A stretch of 64,000 bases of DNA, from positions 310,001 through 374,000 of the forward strand of contig JAMXDE010000012.1 of NCBI GenBank assembly GCA_026770025.1, read 5' to 3'. Within the stretch, counting starts at the first letter, position 1, and each line of letters begins with the position of its first letter. Below, piece by piece: positions 52,654 to 62,146 of this stretch. This DNA comes from Craspedostauros australis. Taxonomy: Eukaryota > Bacillariophyta > Bacillariophyceae > Mastogloiales > Achnanthaceae. The translations under genes and the position numbers were made by a program. The notes below the pieces were generated by a model, which made no database searches, had not been told where the DNA came from, and saw nothing but the letters and a program-made list of their open reading frames with translations.

Positions 52654-53673
52654 GCAGGTGTTACCCATACGACCGAACTATTGGAGCGAAACCAGTCACG
52701 AGGACTCGGCTGAGTCACGAGCAGCAGCAAACGACAACAGCCACAGAAAAGGCACAGAAGGTGCAACGCAAAGAAAAGGAAAAAGAAACAAACCGGACAC
52801 AATCCGCAAATCAACACACTAAGATACGACTTTATACCTACCACCGTCTCCGTTTCAATACGAACCAAAGACTGGTCGAACGTGTCAAACAGTGCCGTCA
52901 TCGATGTCGGTGCCCCACCATCAACGGTACCATCCAACAGCTTCGGCAATAATCAGGAACGTGGAGTGCCTGTATCGTTCCCACATGAATGGGAGCAGTT
53001 GCACGAGTACGACGTTAAAGCGTGGAGTACTCCCACCTTCACGCTGCAGCAACCAGCTGTTGTGAAAACCCATTCGTTATGGTGCTGCTCGATTCCAAAT
53101 CAATACTGTGAACTAAGGCAGGGCGTGGAACATCCCTCGATGCAATCCAGTCAATAACACTACGGACGTTAGCTCAGCGAGAGATCGCGAGGATGAGATC
53201 CATTGCAAACGTATCTAGCAATCTGTGACACCGCCCTGCTCCACAGCGATCATAGAATACATAAAGTCCCATCGATCCATTCTGCCCCTGCTCCACACCA
53301 GTTCAGACGAGCAGTCTCAAATCAGCCACAACAACAACAACAAGCTCCGCACGAACAGAACTAGATCAGATCGAATCCAATCCGATCCAGTTCTATCCAA
53401 TATCCGATTTCACTTCCATTCTGGAGGGTGAGTGGCACTGAGCCTGAGTGAGCAGCATGCGCAATCAGCATGCCGATTGTGAGATGTTGCCATCTGTGTG
53501 CATGTGGTTGGTATGACTTCGTTGCTTTGTCACTTCGTTTTTCGCTGGGTTGGAACCATCACTGGTTGGTGAATTCATTTCGCATGGATGCTTTGCACAT
53601 CCCAACTCTTCTCTCACAACGCCACAATCTTTACCGTCCCATATTCGTTGTGCCTGTCTCTCCCGTGTATTCC
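52157..53673. promoter_or_regulatory. Divergent promoter region between SGT1 and an ankyrin gene
   Basis: 1.5 kb between two head-to-head genes. It contains a GACAGA-type run (52218-52252) and an ATC triplet array (52618-52653). No recognisable coding sequence. Confidence 0.45.
52618..52653. repeat. (ATC)n microsatellite
   Basis: Twelve ATC triplets with one ACC variant near the start, in non-coding sequence. Confidence 0.9.
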
Positions 53674-54657
53674 ATGACGCAACAGCATTGGCTGACTGCG
53701 AGTCCAGCGATTGAGTCACCAATATCCACTGGCGAATACGCCTGGACCATCAGCGATCGAACAGAAGCCAACAGCGCCCAAGATCACCCCAGGATTGGCC
53801 AAGGTATCATGCCGACTATCACAGACAAGGAAGTCACGCGTGCCGCTTTGAGAGGTGAATTGCACATCGTCAAGGAATGGAGGGAACAAACTGCAGGAGT
53901 TGATGTCGACAGCACCACGAAGTTCCATACGGTGGCTAGCGATGCACTTTATGATGCATGTCACTCGGGCGAGCTCGATGTTGTGCAGTACTTGGTGGAA
54001 TCTTGTGGTGCCGATGTGGAGTCTCGAGCCTGGTGTGGTGAGACTGCTCTTCATAAAGCGTGTAGACGGGGTCATAAACGGATGGTCGAATACCTTGTGG
54101 AATGTTGCAATGTTGATGTCGATGCTCAAGACAACCATGGTAACACTCCACTTACTGCCAGTTGTATAAGCTGTCTGCGTTGCTCTGAAACAGCTGTTGC
54201 ATACCTAGTGGACTTCTCTGGTGCCAACCTCAATATTCAAGACAACTACGGCCGCACTGCACTTCACTTCGCATGCAATCGCTTCTCCAGGCTGGCATTT
54301 GCGGAACTTCTCATAAAATCGAGCGAGGTGGACCTGAACATCCAAAACATTGATGGCGATACTGCGCTTCACATTGCATGCCAAAACAGCTGCTTTCAAA
54401 TTGTGAAATGCCTTGTAGCATCCAGCGACATTGACCTGAACATCCAAAATAATGATGGCGACACTGCGCTTCACATTGCATGCCGAGAGAATCACAAATA
54501 CCTTGTGAAAATCTTGATGAAGTCACCCAATGTTGACACAGGCATCGAAAACAACGACGGCGACCTGGCTATTGAAGTTGGGAATCGTTCTGCGTGGGCA
54601 AGGATCCTCGCGAAGCGTTATGCTGCCCTGGTCTTGCAAAAGAAGTCATGTAGCTAA
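53674..54657 (+). CDS. Ankyrin-repeat protein with about seven repeats
   Basis: 327 residues from MTQQHWLTASP at 53674; a shorter start at 53809 (MPTITDKEV, 282 residues) begins right before the first repeat and is equally possible. About seven ankyrin units follow, for example CGETALHKACRRGH, DNYGRTALHFACN, NIDGDTALHIACQ and NNDGDTALHIACR, spaced by segments such as LIKSSEVDLNIQ. The last unit is degenerate. Two adjacent units near 54330 and 54429 are almost identical in DNA, a sign of recent duplication or conversion. No other domain. The unit style (LV.SS.VDVD...NNDGDT.LH) matches the larger ankyrin protein at 11.6-14.0 kb. Confidence 0.88.
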   Translation: MTQQHWLTASPAIESPISTGEYAWTISDRTEANSAQDHPRIGQGIMPTITDKEVTRAALRGELHIVKEWREQTAGVDVDSTTKFHTVASDALYDACHSGELDVVQYLVESCGADVESRAWCGETALHKACRRGHKRMVEYLVECCNVDVDAQDNHGNTPLTASCISCLRCSETAVAYLVDFSGANLNIQDNYGRTALHFACNRFSRLAFAELLIKSSEVDLNIQNIDGDTALHIACQNSCFQIVKCLVASSDIDLNIQNNDGDTALHIACRENHKYLVKILMKSPNVDTGIENNDGDLAIEVGNRSAWARILAKRYAALVLQKKSCS

Positions 54658-54973
54658 TCGCACTTGTACAGGCGTGGATTGAGCAGCATCCTATTGGGCG
54701 AACGACGCATCAGAAGTATGGCGTTAGGAACGCTTCGAGGCGCTCACGCCTCACTTCATGGTACCACAGCTCGTACAGAAAATGATCACCATTAAACGAG
54801 GTTGGCTCAAAGGGCTTTCAGCCAACTAGACGGCTATGGAATGAGAGATCATACCAAGCTGGAGCATCCACCTTGTGTAGACAACATGAAGAACTATTAC
54901 ATTATAATCGACGTTACATCCATCCTGTATTCGCCTTGATCACGTGGAAACTATCATTTGGTTAGATGGTTGG

Positions 54974-55031
<58 letters not shown>

Positions 55032-55914
55032 CGTTGGAGGACCTCAATAGCATTCAGAAAAGCAGGAGCAGGCCACAGCCACGCGAGTTCGTCATGGGAT
55101 TGGTCACGAATGATGAAGCTGCGACGCTCTCCAGTCAAGACAGTGCCCTCTTCCAATCACGGGGACACTTGGCATAAATTACTCCTATTGTTGAATGAAG
55201 TTACGATGTGCCAAACGTGGACCATGGAGGCCGTTGCGATAGATTACGAATCGAGTACTTTCCCAACCCTACTTTCCGTGACGAGAGTCTTCGATGTCGT
55301 GGCCCCCGACGACTCACAGCTCGGTTTGCTTTCGTGTTTTTGTTGTGGGCGGTTGCTTCATCTTTATCGTTGTGATACGCCCTCATATTCATTCAGGAAT
55401 CATCTACAGAGACGTTTGCGATGGGATTTCCTATCCGCTGCACATAAGGTGTGGAGCAGACTTGAGAAATGTTTGGAGTGTGGATCTTGCAGAGGTAGTC
55501 CAGACAAAGCAGTCCCTTCGTCGCAAGCGGTGTACGAGAATAGCCGAGCTGCGACAGCTGTTGGACTGTTTAGTTGCTTGTGATTCCATTGTCTTTGGCT
55601 GATACACAAAGGCTCTTTGGGTTGGGGCTCATGGATAGCTTATGCGAGCATGACGCAGCCCTTCCAAGGCATTGTTCAACCCAGAGTCGATGCCTACCAT
55701 CTTTGCCTGTCTGTCTCGCCGAGTTCGGCATGGTAGATTACAGCGTGGAATTGAAGCCGTATGCAACTGAGATCCTCGCAGTGCTTAAAGTCAATGAACG
55801 ACGCACAAGTTGAGAGAGCTCCGGTGCAAGCAGGACGGAGATGGTTGCTGTCCCATGGCAGAACAGATTGCGTTCGAGAAGTGTTTGAATCGAGATGATC
55901 ACACAGTCCTCCCG
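54658..55914. other. Intergenic: converging 3' ends
   Basis: No supportable gene. Shortly after the ankyrin stop are two small inverted repeats (GAGGCG/CGCCTC near 54738 and GTTGGCT/AGCCAAC near 54804), then a GATT tetranucleotide array. Frames at 55026-55583 and 55574-55813 do not resemble known proteins. Confidence 0.5.
54976..55028. repeat. (GATT)13 microsatellite
   Basis: Uninterrupted tetranucleotide array of about 13 units flanked by GGTTG variants, in non-coding sequence. Confidence 0.95.
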
Positions 55915-58806
55915 CTAATCACCGCTTTGTTGGTGATGATGGCTGACGTCGAATGGTGTGCTGGGATGGCCGGAGACTGTTGATGTTCCCCAAGGGCTAT
56001 CAGAAAAGCCAAGGAGTGAGGTGGTTGCAATGCCGGATCCGGGGCTTGCACCTCCTAGCCCTATCGGTGTCGTTGTACCGGGGATCCCCCAATCTGTGAC
56101 GTTGGTGCTGATGATATCGCCACCACCGCTATTGTCGGCGACGGCGTTGTTGCTGCCGCTGCTTCCCCACGTCGACCCCGCTCCGAATGCGAAGATGTTG
56201 CTAGTTGCCGCCGAGGCCGCCTGAGTTCCGAACGCGGGCGACTCGAGTGACAACGATGAGAAGTTGACATTGTTCAAACCCTTCACGGGAGTGCTGTCTG
56301 GTGGGCGGAGGGTGGACTCCATGTGGATCGTTGGGTCAAAGCCGAGCCCAAGCTCGAGGTTGCCATCGTGCTTTTGAGCCTTTGTGGTGTCATGGTACGG
56401 ATGTTGTCGTTGTTGTTTTGTCAAAGTGAGGGGGCGATGGTCGTTGGTTGTGGTTAGAGTCAGGGGTTGAAAGCCAAGCCAATTCTCAAGGTCGAATCTC
56501 AACGGAGTCATCAGCACAAGTGCCATGTTGGCGTGCGTCGTTTTACTTACTGAGTTGGTGTGCGGATTGGAGTGGAAGCTGCTGCCATCACTCATGGTCT
56601 CTGCTGGTGATTTGCGGCTGGGCGTGTGGACAGATGAAGCAACACTTGCCCCGCCTTCCCCGTTACCAATGCCATAAACGTTTGCAGTGTGATTACTGTC
56701 GTTGTTGCCGCTACTCTCGCCATTGTTACTGGTGTTGTTGTTGTTGTTGTTGATGATGATGCTGCTGGTACTGTTGATGGGGGTTGGAGCCGTCGCGTCC
56801 GCCATGCGTTTGTCCGGCGCTTCCGACATTACGGACGACGCGAGAACCTCGTCCAAGCCTGGCATGGGCTGGGTAACAGTTGGCTTGGTTGGTGTTGTCA
56901 CAAGAGTGGAAGTGGCAGCAAGTGCTGCCTTGCTCGGTGCCCATTCCTTCGCCGTCGCCTGAAGCATTGGCGAGTCGTCCACTCCAGTGACTAGCTCGAT
57001 CTTTTCATTCGGTTTCAACCAGGCCACGTCTTGTGGGAAGTCAGCAGATTGCGCATCATCGCCAGTTCCAGCTCCGCCGAATTCCATGTCGCCGTCGGCA
57101 GCATCGTGACCAGGTAGACCAGCGGAGAAATCGATGCAGTGAACCCCTTCCGAATCGGGTCCGCCATATTGCTCAATGACCTCCAGTAGCTCATCGTACG
57201 CGGATTCATTCTTGGTTCGCCCACCCGGGACGCTATGCGAACCATACCCCAAGTCTCCATCGCATCCATCGACGCAGTAAAATACGGCCTTCTTCTCACG
57301 CGCAAACATCACCCCACAGGTCCTTGGCAGCTTCCTTTGCTTGTTCAAGTCCTTTTTCTTCTTTCCGGACTTCTGCGAAGAGTTGGAGCCTGACTTCGCT
57401 TTCGCCTTTGTGTTGCCGCCATCATCTTTCTTGTTCTTGGCGTCCTTGTCGGAAGTTGGTTTGTCGCTGGACTGAGCTTGGCCGTGCTTGGATTCCCTGT
57501 CGCGATTCTGCTTTGCTTTCTTCTTCTCCTTCTTCGTGCGACCACCGTTGGCCTCCTGATTCTGCTTGACAGCGACGAGCGAGCCGCTCTTTGGGTCGTA
57601 GAGCATCCTCTGCCCTTCCATCGCTCTGCCTCCACGACTTCTATCCTCATAACTTGATAAGTGGATGATGCCATCCGGCAGCATGCCTGCCGGGTTGCTC
57701 GCACTGTTGCTGACAAAGCCTACGTTGCTCGGAACGTTCCCTTGGGTGTTGTCATTCATGTGCGTTTGGGTGTTCCCGCCAACGAAGGTTCCGGTATGAG
57801 CGTTCGAAGGTGCGAGTTCCACGTGGCTCCTGGCATTGGCTTCGTTGCGAGTTGCAGTCACGGACGCTTTGTTACCACCGCTGCTGCTGCTGCTGGGTTT
57901 CGCACCTGTCCATGCCGAAGCCTTTTGACTGGTGTTCGCGCCCGTGCCCTGTTTTTGGTTTGCCTTCTGGCTCTTCGATTCTGCAATCTTCACAGGATCC
58001 ACCTCCCTGAACGTCCCCGTCAATGGATCATAGAGTGTCGGCTGACGGGATGGTGCGTTTCCTGCCGGCTCCTCTCGAGGCGCATGCGTCGCTGATCTGG
58101 TCGGTGAGTGCGATGGGTACTGTGATCTTCCATTGCTGCTGCCTGCTTTGTGAGGCAGGCCTTTGGCCATTCTTCCGGAATCCTGATTCGCTGCTGTCCA
58201 CGTGACATCTGCGCGGCTCTTCAGCTTTGAGGCGCTGCTGCTGCTGTTGTTGCTGTTGCTGCTTGTGTTTTTTGGCTTGTTGGTGTAACTGCTGCTGGAG
58301 TTGCCTTTGTTCGTAAGATCTGATGAAGTGGTGCTGTCTGAGCGTCTCTCCAAGCTCCTCCATGCATCAGGGGTTGGCTTCGATTCTCCAAACGAACGGT
58401 ACATGTGTTCACCGCCCTGTGTTCGGAACGATGGATTCGATGATCTGTTCCAAAGGCTGCCCGATGCTGATGGTGCGTTGGATGCGCTGCCCGATGATGA
58501 TCGCTTGTTGGAAAGCCTGGTTAGACCATTGATCGCGCCCGGCTGTGATCCTCCGAGGTTTGCATGCAATGAGGACAGGCTCCCAGGCGCAACGTACGCG
58601 GCTCCGCTTGTGTTGGCTGTTCCATGTGGTCGAGATTGTCTGTTCAGGCTCCTTTCGAACTTATTCTTTGGAGATGTAGCGCTACTCGTACCGAAGGCTG
58701 ATGAATGTGCAGCAGCTCTGTTGAAGGATGGAGAAGACGAGGATGGTGATGGTTGTGATGATGGTGTTTGCGACAGCGAAGACGGTTGGAAATGCGACCC
58801 TTTCAT
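55915..58806 (-). CDS. Large Ser/Asn-rich protein with two LYDP motifs and a PAM2-like motif
   Basis: Unrecognised protein, 963 residues as one open frame. Mostly disordered (Ser, Asn, Gly, Lys). Two related short motifs stand out: LYDPLTGTF (about residue 255) and LYDPKSGSLV (about 400). A Lys-rich stretch precedes an ordered block at about 494-550 (RTCGVMFAREKKAVFYCVDG and YDELLEVIEQYG). At about 612 the sequence MLQATAKEWAPS resembles the PAM2 motif that binds the MLLE domain of poly(A)-binding protein, with Trp in place of the usual Phe. An RNA-granule role is therefore conceivable but unproven. Inside the frame, 56550..56380 begins with GTAAGT and is 171 nt, so it may be an optional intron, although its acceptor (AAAG) is weak. 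Confidence 0.75.
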   Translation of the reverse strand: MKGSHFQPSSLSQTPSSQPSPSSSSPSFNRAAAHSSAFGTSSATSPKNKFERSLNRQSRPHGTANTSGAAYVAPGSLSSLHANLGGSQPGAINGLTRLSNKRSSSGSASNAPSASGSLWNRSSNPSFRTQGGEHMYRSFGESKPTPDAWRSLERRSDSTTSSDLTNKGNSSSSYTNKPKNTSSNSNNSSSSASKLKSRADVTWTAANQDSGRMAKGLPHKAGSSNGRSQYPSHSPTRSATHAPREEPAGNAPSRQPTLYDPLTGTFREVDPVKIAESKSQKANQKQGTGANTSQKASAWTGAKPSSSSSGGNKASVTATRNEANARSHVELAPSNAHTGTFVGGNTQTHMNDNTQGNVPSNVGFVSNSASNPAGMLPDGIIHLSSYEDRSRGGRAMEGQRMLYDPKSGSLVAVKQNQEANGGRTKKEKKKAKQNRDRESKHGQAQSSDKPTSDKDAKNKKDDGGNTKAKAKSGSNSSQKSGKKKKDLNKQRKLPRTCGVMFAREKKAVFYCVDGCDGDLGYGSHSVPGGRTKNESAYDELLEVIEQYGGPDSEGVHCIDFSAGLPGHDAADGDMEFGGAGTGDDAQSADFPQDVAWLKPNEKIELVTGVDDSPMLQATAKEWAPSKAALAATSTLVTTPTKPTVTQPMPGLDEVLASSVMSEAPDKRMADATAPTPINSTSSIIINNNNNNTSNNGESSGNNDSNHTANVYGIGNGEGGASVASSVHTPSRKSPAETMSDGSSFHSNPHTNSVSKTTHANMALVLMTPLRFDLENWLGFQPLTLTTTNDHRPLTLTKQQRQHPYHDTTKAQKHDGNLELGLGFDPTIHMESTLRPPDSTPVKGLNNVNFSSLSLESPAFGTQAASAATSNIFAFGAGSTWGSSGSNNAVADNSGGGDIISTNVTDWGIPGTTTPIGLGGASPGSGIATTSLLGFSDSPWGTSTVSGHPSTPFDVSHHHQQSGD

Positions 58807-60529
58807 GACGGAGCTCGCCGTTTGCAGCCGTCAGCGCCTCTGTTCTCTAAGTTTGAATCCAGATCAAGAAGGTCTGCTCAACTCGCAGATCTTGCAACGC
58901 GTTGTGGTCTCAAGATGTCGGTTGATCCTGACGATCCTGATGAAGGTGATGATGGAAGTATGGAGATTCCGTTGGTTGGTGTGGATTTCTGCTCCAACTG
59001 CCCACCTCGACGAACCCGGCAGCCAGCACCAGCGCCACCAGTAACTTTGTTTTGATGTGCTGCCTCCGGAAGCAAGGATGCGCCTTCAATCTCCAGCAAT
59101 CAAGCAGCAAGGCCAGGGATGGTCGAATCGATCGATCGATCGATTAACCGATCAACCTCCTGCTGATGGTAACCAGCAAGTATAATAGAAAGATGGAGAG
59201 CAAGGGCTCTGTTCTGAGAGTCCCGCTCCGTGACAATCGATCGTCCGGTCCCCTCTCTTGCGCCCCCCATGCAAAAGCAATGCGGTGCGATGCGATTTAC
59301 TCCCGAGGAGTATAATATGATATGATGTTGATATGATCGACACACTGCAATGGCCTGCCGTATTGTGCGGACCGTTGCTCGGATGCAAGCCTTTTGCGTC
59401 AAGGGATGACGACCGAAGGGGGTTGTCGATGTCGATGTCGATGGCGATGTGGGCGTGTGTTCTCCCACTGTTGTCGTCTCGGAGACCAATCCTTGCACAC
59501 AGTCTACACGCACAACACAGAATTTATCGATTCGACACAAACACGATTTCTCGGTGCGACTCTCGGCTCGTGCGGACCAGCGCGTGGCTCTCCCCCTTCG
59601 AGCACAAAAACGAAAGGCAACAACAGCGACAACAACGGGAACTCTGTTGGATCGATTGGATGAGACTGTTTCAGTCCCGAACAGTCACTACGGAAACTAG
59701 AACAAGAAACATGGAGAAGCGTTGCAACCAACGCGGTGAATTCCACGAACACTCCAACAGATGATTACCAATAGATTGAGCAAGAGAAAGAACGTACGCT
59801 GCGAGTATGCACCACGCGCATGGAATTTCCCCAGATGTATACATTAGAGCAGAGCAGAGTAGAGTGAAGTGGAGTACTCCAGATTCTCAAGTATTCCATA
59901 ATGCGTGCAAATATTGAGTTGGTAGACAACCGTCGCGGGTAAGGCCCCATGCATGCGGGTAACGTACTCCTTATGCTCTGCAGAGTACTGCAGCACATTC
60001 CATCAGAGGCCAGTCCAACGTGTCTCAAGCAAGTATGCCTTCCTTTCTTTCCAATGCTATCCTTCTGCGGCGATTACAAAAGCAGAACGAGGATAAGAAC
60101 ACTTGTGCTAATACAAAGCCGCAGCCTCGTGAATGGTACACTACCGTGGAGTATATGTAACCTCCATACGCGAGACATGGAAACCAGCATTTGTTTTCGT
60201 TTGCACTAGGGCAGACGAAAGAGGGGAGCATCGGTGGAAGCAACCGACGCTGCCATGGCCTGGGCGATGATGGGGCGGCTCATTTCGTAGGGACAGAAGT
60301 GAAGCTAACTCAGCTTTGTTTGTATCATTTAGTAGGAGTAGAGTGGAGGATTGATGTTTGGGAGAGTTAACCGTAGATGATCGACCAAGGCTCGTTGGGT
60401 TGCAGTCTTTGTTCGGGAGTTTTTACAATGCAACCGCCGATTGGGGCACGATTAGCACAAAGTTCGCTGGTGCTTGGATCATGCTTGAAGGACGACCGCC
60501 AGGCGGGAGAGGGTGCGACACCGCATCCT
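58807..60529. other. 1.7 kb intergenic: promoter of the LYDP gene and delta-COP 3' flank
   Basis: No supportable gene. It contains a GATC repeat (59119-59142) and GGAGTACTCC (59871-59880). Confidence 0.5.
59119..59142. repeat. (ATCG)n short tandem repeat
   Basis: About five units of ATCG in non-coding sequence. Confidence 0.85.
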
Positions 60530-62146
60530 CTAAATGCACTGGTAACTCTGTGGCGTGAAGCTTCTCGTGGTCTGGTTTGGAACGGCGGTTCCGTTGGCGC
60601 TGTTGGCAACATTCGTGATTTGCAACGGGCAAAGCATGGTCTCAGATCGGAATCCAATCTGGACGGGGAAGAAGGCCTCTGGGTTGCTTCCTGCAATGGA
60701 GAATTCCAGACTTCCGGTGGAGTTGGTGTTGGCATCCACCGTGTCGAAGTGCCAGCACATCATGCCGGATGCCGGGTCGTGTCTGTACTGGCCATCAATT
60801 TCTGCGATGACCGGCGGGTCGGTGGTTCCGAGGGGCAGCAGGATATTCACATCGTGCAGGACCATGTCGGTGCGGGTGAGCTCCATCTCGATGTTGACAT
60901 TGACGGTGCCAGATCCCTCATCTTCAGGCCAGCAGTTGATAGACAACGGAGCAGCATCCTCGTTGCCGTAAGCCCAGCGAAGGATACCGACGGGCTTGGA
61001 GACTGGGAATGCCTTGCCGCCTCTGAGCGACAACACCCCGTCCTTCTCGTAGACCTTCTTGTCGATCTTCGGGTGTGTGGCGAATTTGAAAGTCCCCGGC
61101 ATCTGCGCCTTGTTGACGGAGACGACGGCAGCAGATCCAGCCTCGGTGTTGGCTGTGAGCGTGAGGGTTCCCTTGACCTCGCATGATTCGATGGATCCTT
61201 CCCGTGTCATCGTGCATGTCAGCTTCTCCTCAAGCACCAGGCTGAGCGGAGTGGATGGAGCCGCGACCGGTGGGGCCACAGCAGCTCCGAGGTTGAAGGC
61301 ATCTCCGACGGATCCCTTGCCGCCCATGGGGAGGAGGTTGTCTTCCGCGGCCATGGCAGCCATGAAGGATCCCTGCTTTCCAGCAGAGCCACCGCCACCG
61401 AGCTTCATACCGCCCTTGGCAATGACCTTCGGTGCGACGGGAACAGGTGCCGATTGCTGGAGTGATGAGTATGGGTCGTATTCCTGCTGCTGCTGCACGG
61501 CTCCGTTGGCGTCGGGGTTGAACTGGTCCATGAAGCCACCGGCTGCCTGTGGTGCGCCACCGCCACCGAAGCCTTCCATGCGTCCGGGGGCCATGCCAGC
61601 ACCGCCCTGGCCGAAGGTGTTCTTGAGCTTTTCGTCCTGCAAACTCTTCGCCTTCTTCTGCATTTCGACTCTGGCGGCCCGTTCCTTCTCCTCTTGCTGT
61701 GCGATGGCGATCTTCTCCTCGTAGGAGTCCATGATGAGGTTGTTGCGGATGGAAGAAAGCGTGGCGTCCTCCTTATACCCCCCAGCAGCCAGCACCTCGT
61801 CGAACGCAAAAATGAGATCAAACGCGCTATCACTGATGACATGCTCCTGAAGACCCCCCGCGACGTCAGGGACGACCTTGGCGAGAAGACGGAGGGTGCC
61901 CAGATCCTCGACGATGTTGGATGCCTTGGTGGTTATCAGAAGCAAGTAGAGGTTGTTTTCCAAAGGCTGGTAGACATATCGCACTGCATCCGTCTCCACG
62001 AAGGTGTGCTGCTTGGCATGTCCGATGAGTTTAGGGAAGGCGGCCAGCAGACCCTCGACACGGAGACGGTTCATCTCGACGAACTGACGGGACAGCAGCG
62101 CCTTGCCCTGCCGCGTGCACACTGAAGCTGAAAGAACCACCTGCAT
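60530..62146 (-). CDS. ARCN1: Coatomer subunit delta
   Basis: Delta-COP, part of the adaptor-like subcomplex of the COPI coat on Golgi membranes, needed for retrograde transport to the ER. Single exon, 538 residues (human 511). The N-terminal longin-like part reads LSASVCTRQGKALLSRQFVEM, RVEGLLAAFPKLIG, TFVETDAVRYVYQPLENNLY and FDLIFAFDEVLAAGGY. A short coiled coil (SYEEKIAIAQQEEKERAA) leads to a Gly/Ala-rich linker. The mu-homology domain starts near 275 (LVLEEKLTCTMTREGSIESC) and continues through HPKIDKKVY, LRWAYGNEDAAPLSINCWPE and the C-terminal strand FPVQIGFRS. All family parts are present. The start MQVVLSASV matches the family N-terminus. Confidence 0.95.
   Translation of the reverse strand: MQVVLSASVCTRQGKALLSRQFVEMNRLRVEGLLAAFPKLIGHAKQHTFVETDAVRYVYQPLENNLYLLLITTKASNIVEDLGTLRLLAKVVPDVAGGLQEHVISDSAFDLIFAFDEVLAAGGYKEDATLSSIRNNLIMDSYEEKIAIAQQEEKERAARVEMQKKAKSLQDEKLKNTFGQGGAGMAPGRMEGFGGGGAPQAAGGFMDQFNPDANGAVQQQQEYDPYSSLQQSAPVPVAPKVIAKGGMKLGGGGSAGKQGSFMAAMAAEDNLLPMGGKGSVGDAFNLGAAVAPPVAAPSTPLSLVLEEKLTCTMTREGSIESCEVKGTLTLTANTEAGSAAVVSVNKAQMPGTFKFATHPKIDKKVYEKDGVLSLRGGKAFPVSKPVGILRWAYGNEDAAPLSINCWPEDEGSGTVNVNIEMELTRTDMVLHDVNILLPLGTTDPPVIAEIDGQYRHDPASGMMCWHFDTVDANTNSTGSLEFSIAGSNPEAFFPVQIGFRSETMLCPLQITNVANSANGTAVPNQTTRSFTPQSYQCI

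Noticed and set aside
53166-53235. TTAGCTCAGCGAGA resembling a tRNA A box
   Set aside because: No B box or acceptor pairing follows at the proper distance.
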